Shown one piece after another: positions 25,599-34,213 of a stretch of DNA of 64,000 nt. The stretch comes from Duganella aceris. Its GTDB lineage: Bacteria > Pseudomonadota > Gammaproteobacteria > Burkholderiales > Burkholderiaceae_D. Numbering within the stretch: position 1 is the stretch's first letter; the number at the start of each line of letters is the position of its first letter. Location of the stretch: the NCBI RefSeq assembly GCF_011090165.1, contig NZ_JAADJT010000009.1, positions 186,001 to 250,000 of the forward strand, in the 5' to 3' direction. The translations under genes were made by a program, and so were the position numbers. Below the pieces are notes generated by a model. The model was not told where the DNA came from and searched no databases. It worked only from the letters and a program-made list of their open reading frames with translations.

Positions 25599-26125
25599 GC
25601 GTATTCGCTTTGCCCTTCGTGCGCCAGCAGCCAGCGCTTGACGCCCAGCAGGTAGCCATTCGGGTCGTCGCTGTTGGAGAAGCCGCCCAGGCCGCTCGCG
25701 GCGGTGACGCGATGGCACGGGATCACCACCGGGAACCAGTTGGCGCCGCAGGCCTGACCCACCGCGCGCGGCGCCGAGCCGAGGTGTTTGGCCAGCTCGC
25801 CGTAGGTGCGCACGCTGCCGCGCGGGATCGAGCTGATCGCACCCCACACCTTTTGCTGGAACTCGGTGCCGGCGCGTTGCAGCGGCAGATCGAAGGCGAA
25901 ATCGGCGTCGTCGCAGTACCGCGTCAGCTGCTCGGCCGCCACAGCGGCCGCCGCGTCCCGCGGCGCCTTTGCATCAAAATGGGGCGGCAGGTAGCACAGC
26001 TCGGTAATCAGACCTGCGGCCGTCCGAACCCCCAGCTTTCCAAACGGGAGCTCCAGAATGGCTGAAAAAATTTCACTCCCCTGTTGTATTATCGTCACAG
26101 TTTCCGCACCAAAAAAGTACTTCAT
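25574..26125 (-). CDS. ogt: Methylated-DNA-protein-cysteine methyltransferase
   Basis: A 183-residue suicide repair enzyme that removes alkyl groups from O6-methylguanine. The C-terminal domain has the HTH-like SIPRGSVRTYGELAKHLGS and the active-site IPCHRV with acceptor Cys near residue 137. The residue after the conserved Asn is Trp (ANWFP) rather than the usual Pro. It lies upstream of xerD with a 25-base overlap, so the two are probably cotranscribed. Confidence 0.93.
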   Translation of the reverse strand: MKYFFGAETVTIIQQGSEIFSAILELPFGKLGVRTAAGLITELCYLPPHFDAKAPRDAAAAVAAEQLTRYCDDADFAFDLPLQRAGTEFQQKVWGAISSIPRGSVRTYGELAKHLGSAPRAVGQACGANWFPVVIPCHRVTAASGLGGFSNSDDPNGYLLGVKRWLLAHEGQSEYAWQQTTLL

Positions 26126-26505
26126 TTATGTCCTAATGCACCAACATGTTGCATGCAAGCGACAACAAAAAAAACCACATGACTTGCATTGTAGATCGCA
26201 CGGCCAAAAAAAAACGCACCGTTAGGTGCGTTTTCAAATGCTGCTTCACGTTCCCGGTCGTTTGCCTGTCCCCGTAGCACGCTTATGGCGGCTTGCAGCG
26301 ACTATCACAACGACATTCTGTAAAACGTGTGTCTCCTCGATCTATTGGCGGCATTGATACCGTCTAATACACACTCCCCACTTACAATTCTTTGCTCCTG
26401 CTACAACACGCATATCGTTATGCGTTTATCCCTGAGAGCGACGCCATCATAACTTATGTTTTTGGCTTTTTCCCAGTTTTTTTTGCAGCAGGAACGCAGG
26501 GTAGT
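26126..26505. other. Intergenic region between ogt and the TRAP operon end
   Basis: No gene seen in 380 bases. It contains the ogt upstream region and a strong hairpin terminator at 26211-26234. The remainder (26235-26505) has no structure I can support. Confidence 0.6.
26211..26234 (-). terminator. Terminator of the dctPQM operon
   Basis: AAAACGCACC pairs perfectly with GGTGCGTTTT around a GTTA loop. On the minus strand a run of nine T residues follows, so it suits transcripts coming from dctM even though that stop is about 270 bases away. It may act in both directions. Confidence 0.75.
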
Positions 26506-27786
26506 TTAAGAGTAAATTAAATTTGGAAGCCACAGAGAAATTTGTGGTACATATGTGACCAAGATCAAAAAGCCCAGCATGGTCAGCAGCCAAGGCCACA
26601 CGGCGACGGTCAATTCCGTGATGCCCATCTTGGTGATTCCAGACGCCACGTACAGATTCAGGCCGACCGGCGGGTGGCACATGCCCACTTCCATGTTGAC
26701 CACGATCAAAATACCGAAGTGCACCGGATCGATCCCCAGCTTCATCGCCACCGGGAACAGGATCGGCGCCATAATCAGCACGATCGACGACGGTTCCATG
26801 ACGTTGCCGGCCAATAGCAGCAGCACGTTGACCACCAGCAGGAAGCTGATCACGCCCAGGCCCTGGCCGGTGATCCATTCCGCCATCGCTTGCGGAATGT
26901 TTTCACTGGTCATCAGGAACGAGAACAAAATGGCGTTGGTGATGATGTACAGCAGCATCGCCGACATCGCCGCCGAGTCGAGCAAGACCTTGCCGACTTG
27001 CTTGATCTTCAAGTCCTTGTAGACGAACACCGCGATGAAGAAGGCGTACACCGCCGCCATCGCCGCCGCCTCGGTCGGCGTGAACGAACCGGAATAGATC
27101 CCGCCCATCACGATGACGATCAGCAGCAGGCCCCAGGCGCTCTTGCGGAAGGTGCTCCAGCGCTCGCCCCAGCTGGCCTTGGCCATGCGCGGGTAGTTGT
27201 GCTTGCGCGCCAGGTACCAGGTGGTCAGGCCGAGGAAGAACGCCAGCAAGACGCCGGGCACCACGCCAGCCATGAACAACTTGCCGACCGAGGTGTTGGT
27301 GGTGACCGAATACATCACCATCACGATCGACGGCGGGATCAGGATGCCCAGCGCGCCGGAGGTGGTGACCACGCCGGCGCCGAACGACTTCGGATAGCCC
27401 TGGCGCACCATGGCCGGCAGGATGATCGAGCCGATCGCCACCACGGTGGCCGGCGACGAGCCCGACACCGCCGCGAACAGCGCGCACGCCAGCACGCCGG
27501 CCAGCGCCAGACCGCCGTGCCAGTGGCCGACCATCGAGCTGGCGAAGTTGATCATCCGTCGCGCGACCCCGCCATGGGTGAGGAAGTTGCCCGCCAAGAT
27601 AAAGAACGGGATCGCCATGATCTCGAATTTCTCGATGCCGGTGAACAGCTTCAGCGCCACCGTGTCGATCGGCACCTGGGTCATGGTGAACAGGAAGGTC
27701 AGCACCGTCAGGCCGAGCGAGATGGAGATCGGCATGCCGGTCAACATCAGCCCCAGCAGCAGCACGAAAATAATCAAGGCGTTCAT
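26506..27786 (-). CDS. dctM: TRAP transporter large permease DctM
   Basis: A 426-residue integral membrane protein with about twelve hydrophobic segments. It is the ion-coupled translocating subunit of a tripartite ATP-independent periplasmic transporter. Typical motifs are GMPISISLGLT at the N terminus, FAAVSGSSPATVVAIGSI near 110, and GILIPPSIVMVMY near 150. The start overlaps the dctQ stop by 4 bases (ATGA). With DctP and DctQ it probably imports a C4-dicarboxylate or related organic acid. Confidence 0.94.
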   Translation of the reverse strand: MNALIIFVLLLGLMLTGMPISISLGLTVLTFLFTMTQVPIDTVALKLFTGIEKFEIMAIPFFILAGNFLTHGGVARRMINFASSMVGHWHGGLALAGVLACALFAAVSGSSPATVVAIGSIILPAMVRQGYPKSFGAGVVTTSGALGILIPPSIVMVMYSVTTNTSVGKLFMAGVVPGVLLAFFLGLTTWYLARKHNYPRMAKASWGERWSTFRKSAWGLLLIVIVMGGIYSGSFTPTEAAAMAAVYAFFIAVFVYKDLKIKQVGKVLLDSAAMSAMLLYIITNAILFSFLMTSENIPQAMAEWITGQGLGVISFLLVVNVLLLLAGNVMEPSSIVLIMAPILFPVAMKLGIDPVHFGILIVVNMEVGMCHPPVGLNLYVASGITKMGITELTVAVWPWLLTMLGFLILVTYVPQISLWLPNLIYS

Positions 27787-28355
27787 GCTTTGGCTCCTTT
27801 TTCTTCAGCCGACAATTCGTCTTCCAGGCCCTCGACGTGCGAGTGGTCGTGCTTCGGCAGCGAGCCGGTTTTCACGAACGCGACCAGCACCTGCAGGAAG
27901 CGGAAGCACATCAAATACGAGCCCAGCGGCACCGCCAGGTAGACGATCCACATCGGCATCTCCAGGTCGGCCGAGGTCTGGTCGGTCTGCGACATGTGGT
28001 GCACGAAGTTGGCGCCCAGCGTGCCGATGATGGCGGTGAAGGTGGCGCCGGCCAGCAGGCCGAAGACGATGAATTTGTTGCGCCAAGGCGTGTTCATGCG
28101 GTTGATCAGCACATCGACGCCGACGTGGATGCCGGTGCGCACGCCGTAGGCTGCGCCGAACTTGGCCATCCAGACGAACATGTAGATACAGGCTTCCTGC
28201 GCCCAGCTGGTGTTGAGCGTGATCAGGTAATCCTGCAGGCCGGGTATGGGCAATCCGGACAGGTAGCGGTGCAGCACCGCGACGAAGATCAGGATGGTCG
28301 CCGCGGCCATGAGGGACGCGATCAGCCATTCTTCGAGCTTATCGAGGAATTTCAT
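27783..28355 (-). CDS. dctQ: TRAP transporter small permease DctQ
   Basis: A 190-residue membrane protein with four predicted helices. The EEWLIASLMAAATILIFVAVLHRY start and the WAQEACIYMFVWMAKFGAAYGVRTGIHV region split into typical DctQ motifs. It pairs with DctM in the membrane. It has a longer charged C-terminal tail (SHVEGLEDELSAEEKGAKA) than many family members. It lies between dctP (60 bases upstream) and dctM (4-base overlap). Confidence 0.92.
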   Translation of the reverse strand: MKFLDKLEEWLIASLMAAATILIFVAVLHRYLSGLPIPGLQDYLITLNTSWAQEACIYMFVWMAKFGAAYGVRTGIHVGVDVLINRMNTPWRNKFIVFGLLAGATFTAIIGTLGANFVHHMSQTDQTSADLEMPMWIVYLAVPLGSYLMCFRFLQVLVAFVKTGSLPKHDHSHVEGLEDELSAEEKGAKA

Positions 28356-28415
28356 GGGGTAACCTTTAGAGAGGAGGAGAACGGGACGACATGGCGCCGT
28401 CCCGTGGCAGACTGC

Positions 28416-29402
28416 TTACTTGGCTGCTTCTTTGTTGATCGCGGAGATCAGGTCTTTGCCGATGCGGCTTTCCATCGACTGTTGTACCGGCAGCAGGGCC
28501 TTGCGCCACTCCGCCTGTTCTTTCACGCTGAGCGTGTAGATGTCGGTCTTGCCGGTTTTCTTGATGGCGTCCAGCGCCAGGTCGTTGTCGCGCTGGGCGA
28601 TGGCTTTCTCGAACGTGGTCGCGTCCTTCATCGCCTTGTCCAGCGCGGTGCGGATGTCAGGCGGCAGGCCGTCCCAGAACTTCTTGTTGACGATCACCGC
28701 ATAGCCCAGGTAGCCGTGGTTGGACACGGTCACATACTTCTGCACCTCGTGCATCTTCTGCGTGTACATATTCGACGGCGGGTTCTCGGTGCCGTCCACT
28801 ACGCCGGTCTGCAGCGCTTGGTAGACCTCGGAGAAGGCCAGCACCTGCGGGTTGGCGCCCAGCGCGCGCATCTGCGCGTCCAGCACCTTGGACGACTGGA
28901 TGCGCAGCTTCAGGCCCTTGAAATCGGCCGGGGTGCGCAACGGCTTGTTGGCCGACATCACCTTGAAGCCGTTGTCCCAGAACGCCAGGCCGGTGATGCC
29001 CTTCGGTTCCAGTTTCTTCAGCAGGCCCTTGCCGATTTCACCTTCGGTGACGTTGTACAGCGCGGTTTTCGACGGGAAGATGTACGGCAGGTCGAAGGCT
29101 TCGAATTCCTTCACGCCCAGCGGGCCGAACTTGGCCAGCGATGGCGCCAGCATCTGCACCGCGCCCAATTGCAGCGCTTCCAGTTCTTCCTTGTCCTTGT
29201 ACAGTTGGCTGTTCGGGTAGACCTCGACCTTGACGCGGCCGTTGGTGGCTTTTTCGGCCAGCTGCTTGAAGCGTTCGGCGGCCTGACCTTTCGGCGTATC
29301 GGTGGCCACCACGTGGCTGAATTTGATGACGATAGGTGCTTGGGCGTACGCGTTGAAGCTTAGGGCGGCGCTCAGGACGAGCAGAACGGATTTCAGTTTC
29401 AT
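28416..29402 (-). CDS. dctP: TRAP transporter substrate-binding protein DctP
   Basis: A 328-residue periplasmic binding protein with a signal peptide (residues 1-20, cleavage near AYAQA). The family core shows IKFSHVVATDTPKGQAAERF at the start of the mature protein, and the ligand-carboxylate Arg region LKLRIQSSKVLDAQMRALG near 160. VVDGTENPPSNMYTQK near 205 is typical of C4-dicarboxylate binders. First gene of dctPQM; a 15-bp inverted repeat lies upstream at 29438. Confidence 0.94.
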   Translation of the reverse strand: MKLKSVLLVLSAALSFNAYAQAPIVIKFSHVVATDTPKGQAAERFKQLAEKATNGRVKVEVYPNSQLYKDKEELEALQLGAVQMLAPSLAKFGPLGVKEFEAFDLPYIFPSKTALYNVTEGEIGKGLLKKLEPKGITGLAFWDNGFKVMSANKPLRTPADFKGLKLRIQSSKVLDAQMRALGANPQVLAFSEVYQALQTGVVDGTENPPSNMYTQKMHEVQKYVTVSNHGYLGYAVIVNKKFWDGLPPDIRTALDKAMKDATTFEKAIAQRDNDLALDAIKKTGKTDIYTLSVKEQAEWRKALLPVQQSMESRIGKDLISAINKEAAK

Positions 29403-29437
29403 GGAGTCTCCTGGGGGTGAAATTGCAACATTATTCT

Positions 29438-29452
29438 AGTTTGGATCAAACT
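29438..29452. promoter_or_regulatory. Inverted repeat upstream of dctP
   Basis: AGTTTG and CAAACT arms (6 bp each) separated by 3 bases lie about 36 bases before the dctP start. This could be a regulator site, for example for the FixJ-type regulator encoded at 33095, but the arms are short and no binding motif is known to me. Confidence 0.25.
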
Positions 29453-29652
29453 TACCACACGTGGCAAGGCTGGCAACTGTGGAAAACCACAATGCCCGAC
29501 CCGCAATCGGCTCCCACCACCGCCGCAGCCCGCGCCACTGCTCGCGCCGTCGCTTGCGCCTTCGTCCGCCGAAATCGATGCTGCGCCGCAGCGCCCGGTC
29601 GCGCCGCTGTTGTTTTCCCGGCGACAACGCAGGCCACGCCGCGATGCGGCGA

Positions 29653-30090
29653 TCACTGCGGCGGCACGATGGTGATCGGCCGGGTGCCGATCCGCGCCCC
29701 GGTCACCTGGTCCACCGCCACGGCCTGGATCTCGGTGCCGGTTTGCGCGTCGAGGAAGCGTATCAGCTTGCCGCCGCCGCGATGTTGCCGCCCCCAGGCG
29801 CCGAGCACGAACAGCACCGGCAGGAAATCCTGCCCCGCCGCCGTCAGCAGGTATTCCTCGCGCGGCGGGTGCTCCGAGTAGCGGCGTTTTTCCAGCACGC
29901 CCTCCTCGGTCAGCGTCGCCAGCCGCCTGGTCAGGATGGTGGGCGCGATGCCCAGGCTTTTGCGGAACTGGTCGAACCGGGTCAGGCCGGCATGCGCGTC
30001 GCGCAGGATCAGCATGCTCCAGGCGTCGCCGAGGAAGGCCAGGCTGCGCGCGATCGGGCATGGGTTATCGCAAGAATCTTGGTTGTTCAT
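29653..30090 (-). CDS. HxlR-family transcriptional regulator
   Basis: A 145-residue winged-helix regulator. CPIARSLAFLGDAWSMLILR (residues about 11-30) and FRKSLGIAPTILTRRLATL (about 42-60) are family hallmarks; the wing follows at EKRRYSEHPPREEYLLT. The start at 30090 (MNNQDSC) is preferred over an in-frame start 17 codons upstream that would run into the SDR promoter. It is divergent from the SDR at 30195 and probably controls it. Confidence 0.9.
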   Translation of the reverse strand: MNNQDSCDNPCPIARSLAFLGDAWSMLILRDAHAGLTRFDQFRKSLGIAPTILTRRLATLTEEGVLEKRRYSEHPPREEYLLTAAGQDFLPVLFVLGAWGRQHRGGGKLIRFLDAQTGTEIQAVAVDQVTGARIGTRPITIVPPQ

Positions 30091-30194
30091 ATCGTTTCGA
30101 TAGTGACATTCGTGACGCGGGATGCTAGAGTTACTACGCAATCGATACTAACATCGCGGCGCCCGCCGATCAACCTCACGTGGAGATCCGACTC

Positions 30195-31007
30195 ATGAAC
30201 AAACAAGAAATGCCCGTCGCCCTGGTCACCGGCGCCTCGTCCGGCATCGGCCTGGTCACCGCGCTGACGCTGGTCGGCGCCGGCTACCGCGTGTTCGGCA
30301 CCAGCCGCCGGCCGGCCAACCTGGACAACGGTGTCGTCATGCTGGTCTGCGACGTGACCGACGACGCCTCGGTGCAGGCCATGGTGGCGCAGGTGCTGGC
30401 GCAGGCCGGCCGCATCGACCTGCTGGTCAACAACGCCGGCATCGGCTTGCTGGGCGGCGCCGACGAATCCTCGGCGGCGCAGGCGCAGGCGCTGTTCGAC
30501 GTCAACGTGTTCGGCTTGCTGCGCGTGACCAACGCCGTGCTGCCCGCGATGCGCCGCCGCCGGCAGGGCCGCATCGTCAACCTGAGCTCGATCCTGGGGC
30601 TGATCCCGTCGCCGTACAACGCGCTGTACGCCGCCACCAAACATGCGGTGGAAGGGTATTCCGAATCGCTGGACCACGAGCTGCGCGCGGCGGGGATCCG
30701 GGTGGTGCTGGTCGAACCGGGCGTAACCCGCACCGCGTTCGACGACAATCTGAGCCGCCCGGACCGGCCGCTGCCGCTGCACGACGCCGAGCGCAGCCGC
30801 ATGGAGGCGCTGATGCGCGGCTGGATCGCCCAGGGTGACGCGCCCGAAGTGGTGGCGGCTGCCGTGCTCAAGGCGGCCAGCGCACGCGTGCCGAAACTGC
30901 GCTACGCCGCCGGCAGGCAGGCGCGTCAGGTCAGCTGGCTGCGCCGCTTCCTGCCCGAGGCTATGGTCGACCGAAGCCTGAGGAAGTTCAACGGGCTGCC
31001 GGTTTAA
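30195..31007 (+). CDS. Short-chain dehydrogenase/reductase
   Basis: A 270-residue SDR. TGASSGIGLV near residue 12 binds the cofactor; NNAGIGLLGG lies near 83 and the catalytic YAATKHAVEGY near 150. SRRPAN after the second strand suggests NADP(H), an inference. The start at 30195 follows GGAG with 9-base spacing. Divergent HxlR regulator upstream suggests induction by a small aromatic or aldehyde-type signal, as in other HxlR systems; the actual substrate is unknown. Confidence 0.9.
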   Translation: MNKQEMPVALVTGASSGIGLVTALTLVGAGYRVFGTSRRPANLDNGVVMLVCDVTDDASVQAMVAQVLAQAGRIDLLVNNAGIGLLGGADESSAAQAQALFDVNVFGLLRVTNAVLPAMRRRRQGRIVNLSSILGLIPSPYNALYAATKHAVEGYSESLDHELRAAGIRVVLVEPGVTRTAFDDNLSRPDRPLPLHDAERSRMEALMRGWIAQGDAPEVVAAAVLKAASARVPKLRYAAGRQARQVSWLRRFLPEAMVDRSLRKFNGLPV

Positions 31008-31065
31008 AGTTACACTATGGGTCCAGCCGGTTCACCGGATCCACGCACCGCGATAGCCCGACCGC

Positions 31066-33090
31066 ATGACCGCTCCGCCCCTCACGCCCGCCGCCCGCCG
31101 CCCGCAGACCAGCTATGTGTTGCGCTGGCTGCTGCCCATCGTGCTGGTGCTGTTCTTTCTGGCGATCCTGATCTGGCTGCCGTGGCAGGCGCGCCAGATG
31201 GAGAGCAACGAGCGCCAGGAACAGCTGATCGCCGACACGCTGTGGGTCGAGCAGACCATCCGCTTCCAGCTCGGCCGCGATGAGGAAAGCCTGCGCAGCC
31301 TGGCGCTGGAGATCAGCGCCGACCGCCTGTCGCCGGCGCTGCTGCACGAGCATATGGCGCGCATCCTGAAGAACGGCCACGAACTGCTGCGCGTGGTCTG
31401 GCTCAAGCCGGACGGCGCGCTGGCCGGCAGCAGCGACCCGCTGCCGGCGCCGGTGCAGCTGACCGAGGCGTCGCGCGCCACCGCCGAACTGACCCGCCGC
31501 ACCCGGCGCCCGATGTACACCCAGCCGGAGGCGCAGACCCGCAACCCGTCGGCCGCCCCCGCCGCCGTGCTGATGGACTACCACGTGCCGCTGTTCCGCG
31601 GCGACGAGTACCTCGGCGACCTGGTCGCCACCTATCAAACCAGCGCGCTGCTGGACGAAATGGTGCCGTGGTGGTTCGCCCAGGACAACCAGGTGACGCT
31701 GGTCGACCGCGACGACAAGGTGCTGGCGCGGCGCGCCGCGGCCGGTCCTGGCCACGGCGTCTACACCCACAAGCGCGCGCTCGACCTGCCCGGCGCCACC
31801 GTCACGCTGGTCACCGACAGCGTCAAGAGCGAGCCGCAGCTGCTGCCCAACCTGCTGGTCGGCTCGGTGATCGTGCTGTCGCTGGGATTGTTGTGGAGCC
31901 TGTTGGCCTTGTGGGGCCACATTTCGCGCCGGCTGGCGGCCGAAGGCGCGCTGCGCCAGCAGATGTCGTTCCGCACCGCGATGGAAAACTCGCTGGTCAC
32001 CGGCCTGCGCGCGCGCGACCTCGAAGGCCGCATCACCTACGTCAATCCGGCCTTCTGCCAGATCGTCGGCTACCCGGCCGACGACATCGTCGGCAAGCTG
32101 CCGCCGATGCCCTACTGGGCGCCGGAGGCGATGAGCGAATACCAGACCCGCTTCGCCAACGTCCTGGCGGGCAAGGTCACGCCGCAGTTCGAGACCGTGT
32201 TCCAGCGGCCCGACGGGGAACGGGTGCCGGTGCTGGTGTTCGAGGCGCCGCTGGTGGACAAGGACGGCAAGCAGACCGGCTGGATGGGCTCCATCCTGGA
32301 TATCTCGGACCGCAAGCGGATCGAAGAACTCAACCGCCAGCAGCACGAGAAGCTGCAGGCGTCGGCGCGGCTGGCGACCATGGGCGAAATCGCCTCGATG
32401 CTGGCGCACGAACTGAACCAGCCGCTGGCCGCGATCTCCAGCTACACCACCGGCGCGCTCAATCTGCTGGGGCGGGCCCAGAGCAGCGGCGACGCGGTCG
32501 ACTGCGGCGTGCTGAAGCCGGCGCTGGAGCAGGCCAGCGCGCAGGCGCAGCGGGCCGGTCAGATCATCCGCAGCGTGCACGAATTCGTCAAGAAGCGCGA
32601 ACCGTTGCGGCAGGAGATCGCCATTCCCTCGCTGCTGGACGGCATCCGCGCGCTGATCGACCTGCAGGCGCGCCAGAGCTACGTCTCGTTCCGCGCCGAA
32701 CTGCCGGCAGACCTGCCGATGGTGCGCGCCGACCGGGTGATGATCGAACAGGTGCTGCTCAACCTGACCCGCAACGCGATCGAAGCGATGCAGCACATCC
32801 CGCCGCAGCGCCGCATGCTCGACGTGGTGGCCGAATACGACGCCGCCACGGCGCAGGTCAGCGTCGCCGTCATCGACCAGGGTCACGGCATTCCGCAGGA
32901 AGTGGCGGAGCGGCTGTTCTCGCCGTTCTTCTCGACCAAGGCCGAAGGCATGGGGATGGGACTCAACATCTGCCGGACTGCGATAGAATTCCACGGCGGC
33001 GCACTCACCTACCGCGCCAATCCGCAAGGCGGAACCATATTCACGTTCGTGCTGCCGGCGGTGCCGGCGGCGGCGACACAGGAGACCTGA
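31066..33090 (+). CDS. Membrane sensor histidine kinase, DctS-like
   Basis: A 674-residue kinase. Two transmembrane segments (about 17-38 and 262-285) flank a periplasmic sensor region of about 220 residues. A PAS domain follows (about 300-420, GRITYVNPAFCQIVGYPADD), then the phosphoacceptor LAHELNQPLAAISSY with His near 447, and an HATPase with NLTRNAIEAM, DQGHGIP and GMGMGLNICR. Layout and H-box match DctS/TodS-like kinases. It is followed after 4 bases by a FixJ-type regulator. Proximity suggests control of the nearby dctPQM. Confidence 0.92.
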   Translation: MTAPPLTPAARRPQTSYVLRWLLPIVLVLFFLAILIWLPWQARQMESNERQEQLIADTLWVEQTIRFQLGRDEESLRSLALEISADRLSPALLHEHMARILKNGHELLRVVWLKPDGALAGSSDPLPAPVQLTEASRATAELTRRTRRPMYTQPEAQTRNPSAAPAAVLMDYHVPLFRGDEYLGDLVATYQTSALLDEMVPWWFAQDNQVTLVDRDDKVLARRAAAGPGHGVYTHKRALDLPGATVTLVTDSVKSEPQLLPNLLVGSVIVLSLGLLWSLLALWGHISRRLAAEGALRQQMSFRTAMENSLVTGLRARDLEGRITYVNPAFCQIVGYPADDIVGKLPPMPYWAPEAMSEYQTRFANVLAGKVTPQFETVFQRPDGERVPVLVFEAPLVDKDGKQTGWMGSILDISDRKRIEELNRQQHEKLQASARLATMGEIASMLAHELNQPLAAISSYTTGALNLLGRAQSSGDAVDCGVLKPALEQASAQAQRAGQIIRSVHEFVKKREPLRQEIAIPSLLDGIRALIDLQARQSYVSFRAELPADLPMVRADRVMIEQVLLNLTRNAIEAMQHIPPQRRMLDVVAEYDAATAQVSVAVIDQGHGIPQEVAERLFSPFFSTKAEGMGMGLNICRTAIEFHGGALTYRANPQGGTIFTFVLPAVPAAATQET

Positions 33091-33094
33091 ACAC

Positions 33095-33682
33095 ATGCTG
33101 CACATCGTCGATGACGAAGCGGTCGTACGCGACTCGCTGACCTGGCTGGCCACCTCGCGGGCGATCGCCTCCCGCGCCTACGACTCGGGGGCCCAGTTCC
33201 TCAAGCAGGCGGAGGCGGGCCAGTTCGACATCGGCGGCGACTGTGTGCTGCTCGACGTGCGCATGCCGGACATGAACGGGGTGGCGGTGTTCGACCAGCT
33301 CAGCGCGCGCGGCCTGATTCAGCGCATGCCGGTGATCTTCCTGACCGGCCACGGCGACGTGCCGATGGCGGTGGATACGCTGAAGCGCGGCGCCTTCGAC
33401 TTCTTCGAGAAGCCGTTCAACGACAACCAGCTGATGGACAGGGTGCAGGAAGGCCTGGCCAACTCGCGCCAGGCGGGCGAGATGGCGGCGGTGCACGCGC
33501 GCCTGGCGACGCTGTCGAGCCGCGAACGCGAAGTGCTGGACCTGATCCTGGCCGGCAAGATGAACAAGGTGGTGGCCGACCAGCTAGGCATCAGCATGCG
33601 CACGGTGGAAGTCCACCGCGCGCACATCTTCGACAAGATGCAAGTCAAAACCGCCGTCGAACTGGCCGGCCTGTTGAAGTAA
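33095..33682 (+). CDS. FixJ/DctR-like response regulator
   Basis: A 195-residue regulator. The receiver (1-120) has the acidic pocket HIVDDEA at the N terminus, phosphoacceptor Asp near 55 in LLDVRMPDMNG, and Lys in FFEKPFN. A LuxR-type HTH fills 130-195 (LSSREREVLDLILAGKMNKVVA, then GISMRTVEVHRAHIFDKM). It is cotranscribed with the kinase upstream. DctS/DctR pairs of this type control dctPQM in Rhodobacter; the same role here is inference from proximity. Confidence 0.92.
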   Translation: MLHIVDDEAVVRDSLTWLATSRAIASRAYDSGAQFLKQAEAGQFDIGGDCVLLDVRMPDMNGVAVFDQLSARGLIQRMPVIFLTGHGDVPMAVDTLKRGAFDFFEKPFNDNQLMDRVQEGLANSRQAGEMAAVHARLATLSSREREVLDLILAGKMNKVVADQLGISMRTVEVHRAHIFDKMQVKTAVELAGLLK

Positions 33683-33747
33683 CCTCCACCCCACTCCGCT
33701 TGATTCCGCTCAAGCGAATGCCTACCATGAAGTGACAAGATCGTCCC

Positions 33748-34032
33748 ATGCTTACCTGGGACGAAAACAAGCGACGCAAAAACCTACAAGATCACGGCAT
33801 CGACTTCGCCGACCTGGAAGCCATTTTTGACCTTCCCTTGCATTCTGAAGAGGACAGAACGGAAAACCATTACGAGTTACGTCTCCGCAGCTTGGGCCTA
33901 TTGCGAGGAGAGATCGTTCTGATGATTTGGGCGCCAGCCAGCGATGGAGGGCGCATTATTTCTTGCAGATATGGAGACAAATATGAAACGCGAAAATATT
34001 TCAAATCCGTACTTCACTCAAGAACAAATTGA
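33748..34032 (+). CDS. brnT: BrnT-family toxin
   Basis: A 94-residue protein: MLTWDENKRRKNLQDHGIDF at the N terminus, then a central strand region (EIVLMIWAPASDGGRIISCR) and the basic C-terminal YETRKYF. These match BrnT, a RelE-fold ribonuclease toxin. The antitoxin gene overlaps its 3' end by 50 bases. The pair is AT-richer than the flanking genes, consistent with acquisition. Confidence 0.85.
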   Translation: MLTWDENKRRKNLQDHGIDFADLEAIFDLPLHSEEDRTENHYELRLRSLGLLRGEIVLMIWAPASDGGRIISCRYGDKYETRKYFKSVLHSRTN

Positions 34033-34189
34033 TGCCGCAATCGCAGCGGCTCCGGATCATGTGGACGATCCTGATAGCCCATATGACCCCAACAACGAAG
34101 CCGAAGTGGAGGCTTACTGGTCAAGGGCAACACTGACGTTCCCCGGCAAACATCCACATCAAAGACCATTCAGGAAAGCCAAGAAGTGA
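33983..34189 (+). CDS. brnA: BrnA-like antitoxin, short form
   Basis: A 68-residue protein (MKRENISNPYFTQEQIDAAI, then an acidic DDPDSPYDPNNEAEVEAYW segment). The position, downstream of and overlapping brnT, and the acidic pre-domain fit a BrnA partner. The C-terminal ribbon-helix-helix of ordinary BrnA proteins is not visible: the protein ends in a short basic tail (RPFRKAKK). It could be a variant antitoxin or a truncated one. The start at 33983 excludes 13 upstream codons that lie inside brnT. Confidence 0.65.
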   Translation: MKRENISNPYFTQEQIDAAIAAAPDHVDDPDSPYDPNNEAEVEAYWSRATLTFPGKHPHQRPFRKAKK

Positions 34190-34213
34190 AAGCCGGGGAC
34201 GTTGGCGGACAAC

